This document shows positions 20,158 to 27,753 of a stretch of DNA of 45,976 bases, in pieces. The stretch lies in assembly GCA_023259175.1 (NCBI GenBank), contig JAHFQV010000021.1, forward strand, positions 1 to 45,976, read 5' to 3'. The notes beneath the pieces were generated by a model. It was not told the DNA's origin and did not search any database. It saw nothing but the letters and a program-made list of their open reading frames with translations. How positions within the stretch are numbered: the stretch's first letter is position 1; the number at the start of each line of letters is the position of its first letter. The translations under genes were made by a program, and so were the position numbers. The DNA comes from Oxalobacteraceae bacterium (lineage in GTDB: Bacteria > Pseudomonadota > Gammaproteobacteria > Burkholderiales > Burkholderiaceae_D).

Positions 20158-21369
20158 ATGCGAGAAAGAATTGCTTCTATTTGTTGGCAAAGCATCCTAC
20201 CTGGGTTACTGCTCTCGGTCTCTGCCTCCTTGGCGCAGGCAGGGGAAATAACAGCGCGCTGGAGCGAAACGAAAGCGAATGCGTGGTACGCCGAACAGAA
20301 ATGGATCATCGGGAGTAACTATCTACCAGCGAACGCGATCAATCAACTTGAAATGTGGCAGGCCGAGACATTCGATCCGCAACGTATCGACCTTGAGTTG
20401 GGCTGGGCGCAAAATTTGGGCATGACGACGATGCGCGTCTTCCTGCACAGCTTGTTGTGGCGACAGGACGTGCAGGGATTTGAGCAACGTGTGGCCCAAT
20501 TCCTTGCCATCGCGGACAAGCACGGTATCAAGCCGATATTTGTTCTATTTGACGCTTGTTGGGATCCAAAGCCTAAGCTCGGGCTGCAGCATGCGCCTGT
20601 GCGAGGTGTGCACAATTCGGGCTGGGTGCAGGATCCGGGCGCAGCCCTCACCGATCCAGACGCACTGGTGCAGATGGAGTCATATGTGAAGGGCATTGTC
20701 GGCGCCTTTGCCGACGACAAACGCATACTCGCTTGGGACGTCTGGAATGAGCCGGACAACCCGGGTGGCGGCAACTATGCAGCTTACGAGGTGGAGGCAA
20801 AAGCTAAACTGGTCGCAAAACTCCTGCCACAAGTGTTTGCCTGGGCGCGCAGCGTGAAACCAGTACAGCCGCTCACCAGCCCCTTGTGGCGAGCAGATGG
20901 CGAAAAGCGTACCAATGACTGGTCCGCAGTGAGCACGCTCAATTCGGTGGAACGCGCGCAGATCGAGCAATCGGATGTGGTCAGTTTCCATAGCTATGAG
21001 TGGCCGGAACTCTTCCAGTTGCGCGTGACGCAACTCGCCACCTACCACAGACCGGTGATTTGCACAGAGTATCTCGCGCGCGGCATCGGATCGACCATCG
21101 ACAATGTGTTGCCGCTGGCGAAGAAGCTCAACGTCGGCGCGGTCAATTGGGGTTTTGTCGATGGCAAGGAGCAGACACGTTTTCCCTGGGACTCGTGGGA
21201 CCATCCGTATGTCTCTGCTGAGCCTCTCGTCTGGCATCATGACCTGCTGCATGTCGACGGTACGCCGTACCGACGACACGAAGTTGACATTATCAGCGCG
21301 CTTACACATTCGCCGCGTGGCGAAGTACCGACCGATCCTTTATCGGTTGGGAACTCAAAACAAAAATAG
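20158..21369 (+). CDS. Secreted GH5-like (clan GH-A) glycoside hydrolase
   Basis: 403 residues from ATG 20158 (MRERIASICWQSILPGLLLSVSASLAQA), a clear signal peptide; the TTG at 20140 would put six polar residues before it. The catalytic domain reads NYLPANAINQLEMWQAETFD, TTMRVFLHSLLW, then WDVWNEPDNPG with acid/base E198 and VICTEYLARG with nucleophile E304, the spacing of clan GH-A. Relatives are usually labelled cellulase-family hydrolase or 1,4-beta-xylanase, but the true substrate is unknown to me. The gene follows the symporter by 21 bases and probably shares its transcript. In this locus a beta-linked galactan or mixed hemicellulose is a reasonable guess. Confidence 0.85.
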   Translation: MRERIASICWQSILPGLLLSVSASLAQAGEITARWSETKANAWYAEQKWIIGSNYLPANAINQLEMWQAETFDPQRIDLELGWAQNLGMTTMRVFLHSLLWRQDVQGFEQRVAQFLAIADKHGIKPIFVLFDACWDPKPKLGLQHAPVRGVHNSGWVQDPGAALTDPDALVQMESYVKGIVGAFADDKRILAWDVWNEPDNPGGGNYAAYEVEAKAKLVAKLLPQVFAWARSVKPVQPLTSPLWRADGEKRTNDWSAVSTLNSVERAQIEQSDVVSFHSYEWPELFQLRVTQLATYHRPVICTEYLARGIGSTIDNVLPLAKKLNVGAVNWGFVDGKEQTRFPWDSWDHPYVSAEPLVWHHDLLHVDGTPYRRHEVDIISALTHSPRGEVPTDPLSVGNSKQK

Positions 21370-21448
21370 AAATTTTCCGACTGAGCTTTCGCTGGAAAAG
21401 ACCTCGGCTGCTATTTTTGTGCGTAAGTGCGGCATGTCGCCAAAACTC

Positions 21449-21815
21449 TATTACTCGATGAATTCTGGCGCAGCGGAGAAAAATCAGCGTCCGATTTTCC
21501 CGCGCGCACGAGTTGGTAGAAATGCGCTTCCCTAGCGTACTCGGACTCCTTTTCCTGAATGACGAGCTTGCCATCGATCTCTCGGATGGTGCCAACTAGG
21601 ATGGTGCCAACCATGTGCAGTGCCATTTTTTCGCCAGTCGTCGACTCCGCGAAAATGCTCCAGGTTTGTAGATCTTTCTGCAGGAAATCAAATTCGGCAA
21701 AAATGGGGAGACCCCGTTCTGTCATCATGTCGAGTTCCGCGCTGATCGGTGCTGCACAATTGACCTGCACATGGAGATCAGCGTTCTGAACAAGTACCGT
21801 GTCTTTAACGGTACT
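21449..21815 (-). pseudogene. Decayed 3' fragment of a galactose dehydrogenase gene (galD copy)
   Basis: The - strand translates to a protein about 90 % identical to residues ~189-295 of the intact galD at 23644-24597 (shared CAAPISAELDMMTERGLP and FAEST). It has no Rossmann domain and no start. It carries a 15-base tandem duplication at about 21586-21615 (GGATGGTGCCAACTA-type unit, adding VGTIL/VGTIR), and an internal deletion of about 43 bases near 21472 between short GCT repeats that shifts the frame and destroys the PEFIE end. It lies directly downstream of the lipoprotein glycosidase, so with the intact gene it brackets that gene as a direct repeat. Confidence 0.9.
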
Positions 21816-22046
21816 GTCAAGTTAAAACCATCGCGTACGATACGGTAGAAATCTTCAAAGTAGGCCGTCATTTACTGGCAGCGAAAAATCATCGTGAACT
21901 GCTATGCAAGCGATTTACGCAATGGGCTGACATCGTTGACTCAGATTTCGCTTTTCATTGATTTACTCGAACATTCAAGAATTTATTCGTCCAGTTAAGC
22001 TGACAATGCCCTTGCGACATCAACGGATGCACCCGGACAAATAAGC
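21816..22046. other. Non-coding remnant region with a hairpin
   Basis: The galD similarity stops near 21815. On the + strand a frame of about 45 codons runs to a stop near 21960 (VEIFKVGRHLLAAKNHREL), with no start or ribosome site; it may be the tail of a lost gene, unrecognised. At 22030-22057 CACCCGG and CCGGGTG form a 7-bp stem that overlaps the stop codon of the lipoprotein gene on the - strand; without a T run it is only a possible terminator. Confidence 0.4.
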
Positions 22047-23525
22047 TTAGCCGGGTGTATTAAAATCGATTACGGTCACTGAAAGCGGAGGCAAATTAAC
22101 ATTGAATGTATTGCCTGTAACGCTCTGGGATGCGACTTTGGTCAATGTTGCGTCGGTCGACAGTGGGGTGGAGCCAGCATATACCCATTTTTCGTTCGCA
22201 TAACTGCCAGTATAAGCATTTATGGTGATAGCAATATCATTGGCGGAAGATTGTCCACGATTCAATAAAAATACGGACATTTTATTTTTGGTATCGTTAT
22301 GGGAAACCCACATGGTGACAGGGGCACTACTAGCCGCAACTTTAGGGCCAAGATTGTTATACAAATGTTTAGATATTGCCGGAAACGACCATCCCATAGA
22401 TGTTAATCCATAAGAAGGGCTAAATAAATTATAAGCTTTCGAAGCATCGTCATCCCATCTGGAAGTCCATCCCATTACCGCTTTCGTATACGGCTGACGC
22501 AAGGCTTCAAGGTTCATCTGGATATTGTGCAGCCCTTTCCAAGTAGAGTTGGTATTTGACGCACCCCATTCGTCTACATTGTAACTACTCAATTCAGTAA
22601 CAAACAATGAAAGGGGAGATCCAGGATTATTATTGATTCCTGCGGTGGCTTTTGTCACTTCTGCAACCCAATCCCAGCCCGCTTCGTTGGGATGCCACTC
22701 ATTGTATTGTGTATTTTTAAAAAAACTATAGTTATGTGCGACAAGAAATCCAGCGTTATTTTTTACCAAAGGAATGAGCTTGTTCCAACAATTCGCATCC
22801 ATAAATGACATCGCATTTGCACCAAGCTTGATGGTTGGATCGACAGCTTTTAACAGGGGTGCTATTTCATTGAATATTCCCGCATACAGATCATAAAATT
22901 GCGATTGCAGTATTCCCGTATTCCTCATTTCCAGATCGTCTTCATTGCCTATTTCCCAATATTTAACACCGTATCCTTTGGTAATGTTGGCATATCGAAC
23001 GAAATCTACAGCCGCCTGGATCACTTGTGCGCGTGTCATATTATCAGTGCCATTTTTTGCATAAATAGCCTGAATGCCAATGATTACGACCGGTTCGGCG
23101 CCAGCAGCTTTAGTTTTCGCTACAAATTCATCGAAATCGAATTCCGGTTGCGTTGTCCAGGTATTGGGAATGCGTGTCACGAAATTCAAAAAATGAGCGT
23201 TTGGATCGTGAATTCCAATATCGAATATCGCAGGATTATTTTTATTAAAATGAATTTTATTTCCGGTCATGCCTTCAGGCCATCTCATCGTTTTAGGGCC
23301 AACGTCGCTTATTACGGCTTGTGTTATTGCACCATCTTTCCATGCATTGCTTGAAAAGCCAACGGCATTGTCTGCATTTGAATTACCTCCGATTTGAGGG
23401 ATGGTAACGGTAAGCGATTGCCCTCCAGTAGTCACCACTGGGACTTGAGCAGTATCGCCGCCGCTACTGCCGCTGCCACAAGCGGCAAGGGTGAATGCAA
23501 TCAAGATCATCAACAAATTTTTCAT
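22047..23525 (-). CDS. Lipoprotein glycoside hydrolase, GH51/GH39-like (clan GH-A)
   Basis: 492 residues. The start MKNLLMILIAFTLAACGSG is a lipoprotein signal with lipobox LAAC and C16, so the enzyme is membrane-anchored. The barrel shows YWEIGNEDD with acid/base E195 and FVTELSSY with nucleophile E311, and a beta-sandwich end (about 395-492, finishing PPLSVTVIDF), the architecture of alpha-L-arabinofuranosidases (GH51) and some GH39 enzymes. The exact family is uncertain. Removal of arabinose side chains from arabinogalactan would fit the locus (inference). Its DNA is visibly richer in A and T than its neighbours, and copies of galD sequence lie on both sides, which suggests a later arrival. 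It follows galD by 118 bases on the same strand. Confidence 0.8.
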   Translation of the reverse strand: MKNLLMILIAFTLAACGSGSSGGDTAQVPVVTTGGQSLTVTIPQIGGNSNADNAVGFSSNAWKDGAITQAVISDVGPKTMRWPEGMTGNKIHFNKNNPAIFDIGIHDPNAHFLNFVTRIPNTWTTQPEFDFDEFVAKTKAAGAEPVVIIGIQAIYAKNGTDNMTRAQVIQAAVDFVRYANITKGYGVKYWEIGNEDDLEMRNTGILQSQFYDLYAGIFNEIAPLLKAVDPTIKLGANAMSFMDANCWNKLIPLVKNNAGFLVAHNYSFFKNTQYNEWHPNEAGWDWVAEVTKATAGINNNPGSPLSLFVTELSSYNVDEWGASNTNSTWKGLHNIQMNLEALRQPYTKAVMGWTSRWDDDASKAYNLFSPSYGLTSMGWSFPAISKHLYNNLGPKVAASSAPVTMWVSHNDTKNKMSVFLLNRGQSSANDIAITINAYTGSYANEKWVYAGSTPLSTDATLTKVASQSVTGNTFNVNLPPLSVTVIDFNTPG

Positions 23526-23643
23526 AGGTCTCTCAAAGGAATGCTGCGATTTTGTGGGTGCTTTGTGAAGGTTTTGTAATCTGAGTTTAATTGACCCGAA
23601 GAAGCGCGTTCATCGGTGGGCGGCACGTCTTTCGCGCTGTGTA

Positions 23644-24597
23644 CTACTCGATGAACTCTGGCGCAGCTATGGTTTTACCGATCATGAATGCATCGGCAAC
23701 GATGCGTAGCGGAGAAAAATCGGCGTCCGATTTTCCTGTGCGGACGAGCTGGTAAAAATGCGCATATAGCCCAGCGTACTCGGACTCCTTTTCCTGGAGG
23801 ACGAGCTTGCCGTCGATCTCTAGGATGGTGCCACCCATGTGCAGCGCCATCGTTTCGCCAGCCGTCGACTCCGCGAAAATGCTCCAGGTTTGTAGATCTT
23901 TCTGCAGGAAATCGAATTCGGCACGAATGGGGAGACCTCGTTCCGTCATCATGTCGAGCTCCGCGCTAATCGGTGCTGCGCAATTGAGCGGCACATGGAG
24001 ATCAGCCTTTTGAACCAGTACCGTGTCTTTAATAATCTGCGTCAGTATTGATAGTGCGTTGATTCCGGGATCGAATACGCCCATTCCGCCAGCGGTAAAA
24101 ATCCACTTCTGTCCCGGATGCCATTGCCGCACATTTTCCTTCCAGACGATGCGCAAAGACGTCAAAGTGCGCTGCGCAATCCATTCACGCGTCGTTTCCA
24201 CTGCCGGCGCGAATCGCGAGTGCCAGCTCGCTAGAAGCGAGACGCCGTTTGCCAGTGCCATATTTTTGATCGTTTCGGCTTCGTCTATCGTCGCCGCGGG
24301 CGGTTTCTCCAAGAATACGTGTTTGCCGGCAGCAATGGCTTCCATTGCGAGTGCCCTACGGATCTGCGGCGGCGTACAGATTGCCACCACCTCGATTTCG
24401 GGATGCATCTTCAGCATCTCATTGAGTGTTGAATAGGCGAGCACGTTCGGCGGACGGTCGTGTGGTGAACATCCCGCCACCAGTGTCAGCTTAGGGTTAC
24501 CGTGTATGGCAGGGATATGCTGATCCACAGCGATCTTGCCGAGGCCGACAAGGCCAATCTTCAATGTGCTAGCGGCGTTTGTTTTTTGATTTTGCAT
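23644..24597 (-). CDS. galD: D-galactose 1-dehydrogenase (Gfo/Idh/MocA family)
   Basis: 317 residues. An N-terminal Rossmann fold (LKIGLVGLGKIAVDQHIPAI, 12-31) binds NAD(P), EKPP at 97-100 holds the catalytic-region lysine K98, and a C-terminal alpha/beta domain follows. AWHSR-like SWHSRFAPAV, WHPGQKWI and GVFDPGINALSILT match the Pseudomonas fluorescens galactose dehydrogenase as I remember it. It oxidises D-galactose to galactonolactone, the first step of the pathway. Five bases separate it from dgoA upstream, so it belongs to the dgoD-dgoK-dgoA-galD operon. Its 3' third is duplicated as a pseudogene at 21449-21815. The family is diverse, so the substrate rests partly on context. Confidence 0.87.
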   Translation of the reverse strand: MQNQKTNAASTLKIGLVGLGKIAVDQHIPAIHGNPKLTLVAGCSPHDRPPNVLAYSTLNEMLKMHPEIEVVAICTPPQIRRALAMEAIAAGKHVFLEKPPAATIDEAETIKNMALANGVSLLASWHSRFAPAVETTREWIAQRTLTSLRIVWKENVRQWHPGQKWIFTAGGMGVFDPGINALSILTQIIKDTVLVQKADLHVPLNCAAPISAELDMMTERGLPIRAEFDFLQKDLQTWSIFAESTAGETMALHMGGTILEIDGKLVLQEKESEYAGLYAHFYQLVRTGKSDADFSPLRIVADAFMIGKTIAAPEFIE

Positions 24598-24602
24598 GAT
24601 GG

Positions 24603-25223
24603 CTAGGTCAATAATTCGTTCGCCGCGCTGATGAATTTATGCGCACGTTGTTTCAATTCAACGGGCGATAACTGTGGTGTATACAGTGCGGATCCAATAC
24701 CGAAACCCGTCGCGCCAGCCCGCGCCCATTGTAGCATCGACCCCGGCGTCACACCGCCCACAGGCCATACTACAGTCCCGTGTGGTAGCACCGCTTTCAT
24801 TGCCAGTAGGCTCGCCATGCCGACCATTTCGGCCGGGAAAATCTTCAAAGCATGCGCGCCAGCCTCGAGTGCCGCGAACGCTTCGCTGGGTGTTGCTACA
24901 CCCGGCGCGCACAACATGCCCGCGGCACGCGCATGCCGGATCACGGATGGATTGCAATTCGGAGCAACGAACAGTCGACCGCCTACAGCGGCGACGGCAT
25001 CGACGTTGGCTTCGGTCAGCATTGTACCGCCGCCGACGATGGCTCCCTCCGGTGCCATGCGCACGAGGGCCTCAATTGCTTCCAGCGCGCCGGGTCGGTT
25101 CAAGGGTACTTCGAGCAAGCGGAATCCCGCATCGAACAAGATAGCGCCAACGGTCGGCACTTCGGCCGCGGTCAGACCGCGCAGGATGGCGACGAGCGGC
25201 AGTCCGGTGTACTCAGCGAGCAT
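24603..25223 (-). CDS. dgoA: 2-dehydro-3-deoxy-6-phosphogalactonate aldolase
   Basis: 206 residues, a class I aldolase of the KDPG/KDPGal family. The Schiff-base lysine is K127 in HALKIFPAE and the catalytic glutamate E38 in LLEVPLNRP, matching E. coli DgoA K126 and E37. LPLVAILRGLT at the start and VGGVTPGSMLQWARAGATGFGIGS for the phosphate site are typical of DgoA rather than Eda. It cleaves KDPGal to pyruvate and glyceraldehyde 3-phosphate. The start overlaps the end of dgoK by 11 bases, indicating translational coupling. Confidence 0.95.
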   Translation of the reverse strand: MLAEYTGLPLVAILRGLTAAEVPTVGAILFDAGFRLLEVPLNRPGALEAIEALVRMAPEGAIVGGGTMLTEANVDAVAAVGGRLFVAPNCNPSVIRHARAAGMLCAPGVATPSEAFAALEAGAHALKIFPAEMVGMASLLAMKAVLPHGTVVWPVGGVTPGSMLQWARAGATGFGIGSALYTPQLSPVELKQRAHKFISAANELLT

Positions 25224-26136
25224 GAAAATTTCCTTGGGTTTGTACGCCTACAAAAATACGCGACAGCGCCGCGCAATAGACATCGTGTGGATCCATGATT
25301 TTGACTGCGATATTAAAGAGCGACGCAGCGCGTGCATAGCGTTGTACTAGCGCGTCCGAGCCGATCAGCGTGATCGATTCGCATACCGTATCACTGTCCT
25401 GTGCACCGACGAATTCAGTCCCGATCAATAGGCCACTGACAAAAGCACGCGCCTTCGTCGCAGGCATGGCGCCGCTAACAACACGTGCGCGTACCGAGAA
25501 CAATGCGTTTGTTAAGGTAAGACGTTTGCGCGCAAACACGATACCCGCATCGAAATCCGCCATGTCTTCATGCTCGACACCCACGCGAAGTAGGGATGAC
25601 AAAGTGCCTTCGCGCGACAGCATGGCAAACATTTCTCCGGTCATGTAGGTCGACCAGTGCGCCATGCGGCCAGAATTGATGTACACCCATTTACTGTGGG
25701 TGCCTGGCAATACGACCCAACCACTGCCATGACCGAGCGCAAGTGCGCCGAGCAGTTGCGTTTCTTCGCCTCGCATCACGTCGATTTCGTGGTCGGCATA
25801 ATAGTAACCCGGTACGATAAAACAGCTTTCACCAGCGGCGAGATCCTGCAAGGGTGACAGCGAACGCGGCAAATCACCTAATGAAACGTGGTTGCCGAGA
25901 TAGGCTACTTCCTGCCAGCCTTGCGCGCTGCCGACCATGCCGGACATCACGACGGGAATGTCGGGTGAGACACCCAGCTGCGTGCGTAGTGCGTTAAGCG
26001 ATGCTGCGAACTGACCGTTTTCGGCGAGGATGCCGCGATCATCTTCATGCCGGAGTAGACGCGAGCCAGATGCAGTGACAAGATAGGCGCGACGATTAGT
26101 GCTTCCCCAATCGATACCGAGTAGCTGTTCAGTCAT
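25213..26136 (-). CDS. dgoK: 2-dehydro-3-deoxygalactonokinase
   Basis: 307 residues of the DgoK family (ASKHA fold). The N-terminal phosphate loop LLGIDWGSTNRRAYLV, the SGMVGSAQGWQEVAYL segment, MRGEETQLLGAL, and LPGTHSKWV with GEMF are family signatures. It phosphorylates 2-keto-3-deoxygalactonate with ATP to give KDPGal in the cytoplasm. It lies 32 bases after dgoD and overlaps dgoA by 11 bases, the middle of the operon. Confidence 0.95.
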   Translation of the reverse strand: MTEQLLGIDWGSTNRRAYLVTASGSRLLRHEDDRGILAENGQFAASLNALRTQLGVSPDIPVVMSGMVGSAQGWQEVAYLGNHVSLGDLPRSLSPLQDLAAGESCFIVPGYYYADHEIDVMRGEETQLLGALALGHGSGWVVLPGTHSKWVYINSGRMAHWSTYMTGEMFAMLSREGTLSSLLRVGVEHEDMADFDAGIVFARKRLTLTNALFSVRARVVSGAMPATKARAFVSGLLIGTEFVGAQDSDTVCESITLIGSDALVQRYARAASLFNIAVKIMDPHDVYCAALSRIFVGVQTQGNFHAR

Positions 26137-26168
26137 ATTGAATTACCTCAATTCTACACGTCAGACGC

Positions 26169-27317
26169 TTACCATTCGGCGACGCTGCCGTCGGCATGAT
26201 GCCAGAGCGGATTGCGCCAGTCCGGGGCGTTTTTGCTGGCGGCAATCACTACATCTTCGTCGATCTCGACACCAAGACCCGGCTTCCTCAGCGGCGCAAA
26301 ATAGCCGTCGCGGATGCGGAAGTCTTCGCGGTTGACGACATAGTCGAGTAGTTCGGCACCCTGGTTGTAGTGTATTCCCATGCTCTGCTCTTGCAATACC
26401 GCGTTGTAGGACACGAAATCGACCTGTAGGCAGGCTGCCAGCGCGATAGGGCCAAGCGGGCAATGTGGCGCGAACGCCACGTCGTAGGCTTCGGCCATTG
26501 AAGCGATCTTCAAGCATTCGGTAATGCCGCCTGCGTGTGATAGGTCTGGCTGCGCGATGGCAATACCACCGTCTGAAAAAACACGCTTGAACTCAAAGCG
26601 TGAGAACATGCGTTCTCCCGCAGCCAGTGGGATAGAGGTTGTCTCGGCAAGACGGCGATAATATTCGGCTTGTTCAGCGAGCACGGGTTCCTCGACGAAC
26701 AGTGGGCGGAACGGTTCAAGTTCGCGCAACAGTACTTTGGCCATAGGCGCGGCAACTCGGCCATGAAAGTCGATCCCGAATTCGATGGTGCTGCCGAAGG
26801 TTTCGCGGATTTCGGCAATCCGCGACACCGCCTTATCGACTTTGTTCGCAGAGTCGATGATGCCGAGTTCTTCGGTGCCATTCATCTTGAAGGTGTCGAA
26901 GCCAATCTCCATCAGCGTGCGAATCCCGGTAATGACATCTGCGGGACGATCGCCACCGACCCAGCTGTAGGCTTTCATACGATCGCGCACTAGGCCGCCG
27001 AGCAGTTCGTAGACCGGTACGCCGAGTGCCTTACCCTTGATGTCCCACAATGCGTGGTCGATGCCAGCAATTGCGCTCATCAATATCGGTCCGCCACGGT
27101 AAAAACCCCCGCGATACATGGTTTGCCAGAGGTCGTTGATGCGCATCGGGTTCTGTCCGATAACATAGTGAGATAGTTCATGCACGGCCGCTTCCACTGT
27201 ACGAGCTTTTCCTTCAATAACAGGTTCGCCCCAGCCGACAATGCCTTCGTCGGTCTCGATTTTTAGGAACAGCCAGCGAGGTGCAACACGGTAGGTGGTG
27301 AGTTTAGTAATTCTCAT
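26169..27317 (-). CDS. dgoD: D-galactonate dehydratase
   Basis: 382 residues, the standard length and nearly collinear with E. coli DgoD. The enolase-superfamily residues are at the same numbers: metal ligands D183, E209 and E235, catalytic H185 and H285. [36 protein letters not shown] and ERMFSRF lie in the usual places, and the C-terminus [20 protein letters not shown] is diagnostic. It dehydrates galactonate to 2-keto-3-deoxygalactonate. It is the first gene of the - strand operon; a conserved promoter block ends 29 bases before its start. The LysR gene in this locus, not a GntR-type dgoR, is the nearest regulator. Confidence 0.97.
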   Translation of the reverse strand: MRITKLTTYRVAPRWLFLKIETDEGIVGWGEPVIEGKARTVEAAVHELSHYVIGQNPMRINDLWQTMYRGGFYRGGPILMSAIAGIDHALWDIKGKALGVPVYELLGGLVRDRMKAYSWVGGDRPADVITGIRTLMEIGFDTFKMNGTEELGIIDSANKVDKAVSRIAEIRETFGSTIEFGIDFHGRVAAPMAKVLLRELEPFRPLFVEEPVLAEQAEYYRRLAETTSIPLAAGERMFSRFEFKRVFSDGGIAIAQPDLSHAGGITECLKIASMAEAYDVAFAPHCPLGPIALAACLQVDFVSYNAVLQEQSMGIHYNQGAELLDYVVNREDFRIRDGYFAPLRKPGLGVEIDEDVVIAASKNAPDWRNPLWHHADGSVAEW

Positions 27318-27346
27318 AATGCCTGACTGAAAAAAGGGAACTGGGC

Positions 27347-27410
27347 AAGTTTACCGCCACGCCTTTAAAACGACCTATGAATAAAGCGCGAAAACATATA
27401 CAAACTTTGC
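27347..27410 (-). promoter_or_regulatory. Shared 64-bp promoter block, dgoD copy
   Basis: Read on the - strand this aligns without gaps to 18268-18331 upstream of the symporter (51 of 64 identical). Shared words lie at 27405-27410 (GCAAAG), 27391-27401 (GTATATGTTTT), 27368-27378 (ATAGGTCGTTT) and 27347-27353 (TAAACTT). ATAC/GTAT arms at 27398-27401 and 27411-27414, nine bases apart, overlap its upstream end. A TTCATA at 27376-27381 could be the -10, placing transcription start about 50-60 bases before dgoD. It probably contains the operon promoter plus an activator site. Confidence 0.6.
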
Positions 27411-27475
27411 GTATCTTCACGTAAAGTTTATTGGCAATGTCCGGTTTGAAGTGATTGTCTTCGAGTAGAACCCTG

Positions 27476-27491
27476 GGTAAGCATGGTTACC
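27476..27491. promoter_or_regulatory. Imperfect palindrome in the dgoD-GH2 spacer
   Basis: GGTAAGCATGGTTACC is a 16-bp palindrome with one mismatched pair, midway between the divergent dgoD and GH2 genes. It could be an operator for either side. There is no supporting copy elsewhere that I found. Confidence 0.3.
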
Positions 27492-27604
27492 TATATTCCA
27501 TTGATATAAGTTTGGCGAAAACTCACATAACTGTTCTCGCTCCGACTCACCTACCATCACACGCTGTAGTGATTTGCCGATTGGCACCATCCCGCAACAA
27601 TAGA

Positions 27605-27729
27605 ACTTACGCAAAACAGACGCTGGCGTTGTTGTGTTCGCCTTGTCGTACTAAAGTACGGCCTTCGGCTCCACGCCCCCGACTCAAGCATTCGAGGGCA
27701 GGCTCTAGCCAGCGCAATTTTGCGTAAGT
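27605..27729. repeat. 125-bp MITE-like element upstream of the GH2 gene
   Basis: The ends ACTTACGCAAAA (27605-27616) and TTTTGCGTAAGT (27718-27729) are perfect 12-bp inverted repeats; GCTGGC and GCCAGC continue the symmetry inside, and a central GTACT-AA-AGTAC stem is present. No coding frame. It ends 24 bases before the GH2 start, so the GH2 ribosome site (AAGGAG at 27741) lies just outside it. I recall similar sequences scattered in related genomes, but cannot verify copy number. Confidence 0.75.
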
Positions 27730-27753
27730 CCTAAATATAAAAGGAGTACAACT

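Noticed and set aside
20680-21309. 209-codon frame opposite the GH5-like gene
   Set aside because: The + strand encodes a signal peptide and both catalytic glutamates; the antisense frame has no recognisable features.
24603-25223. Reading dgoA as the Entner-Doudoroff aldolase Eda
   Set aside because: The sequence and the operon with dgoK and dgoD fit KDPGal aldolase; no edd is nearby.
24631-25350. 239-codon frame on the + strand over dgoA and dgoK
   Set aside because: Shadow of two well-identified enzymes; low-complexity Ala/Pro/Ser/Arg composition.
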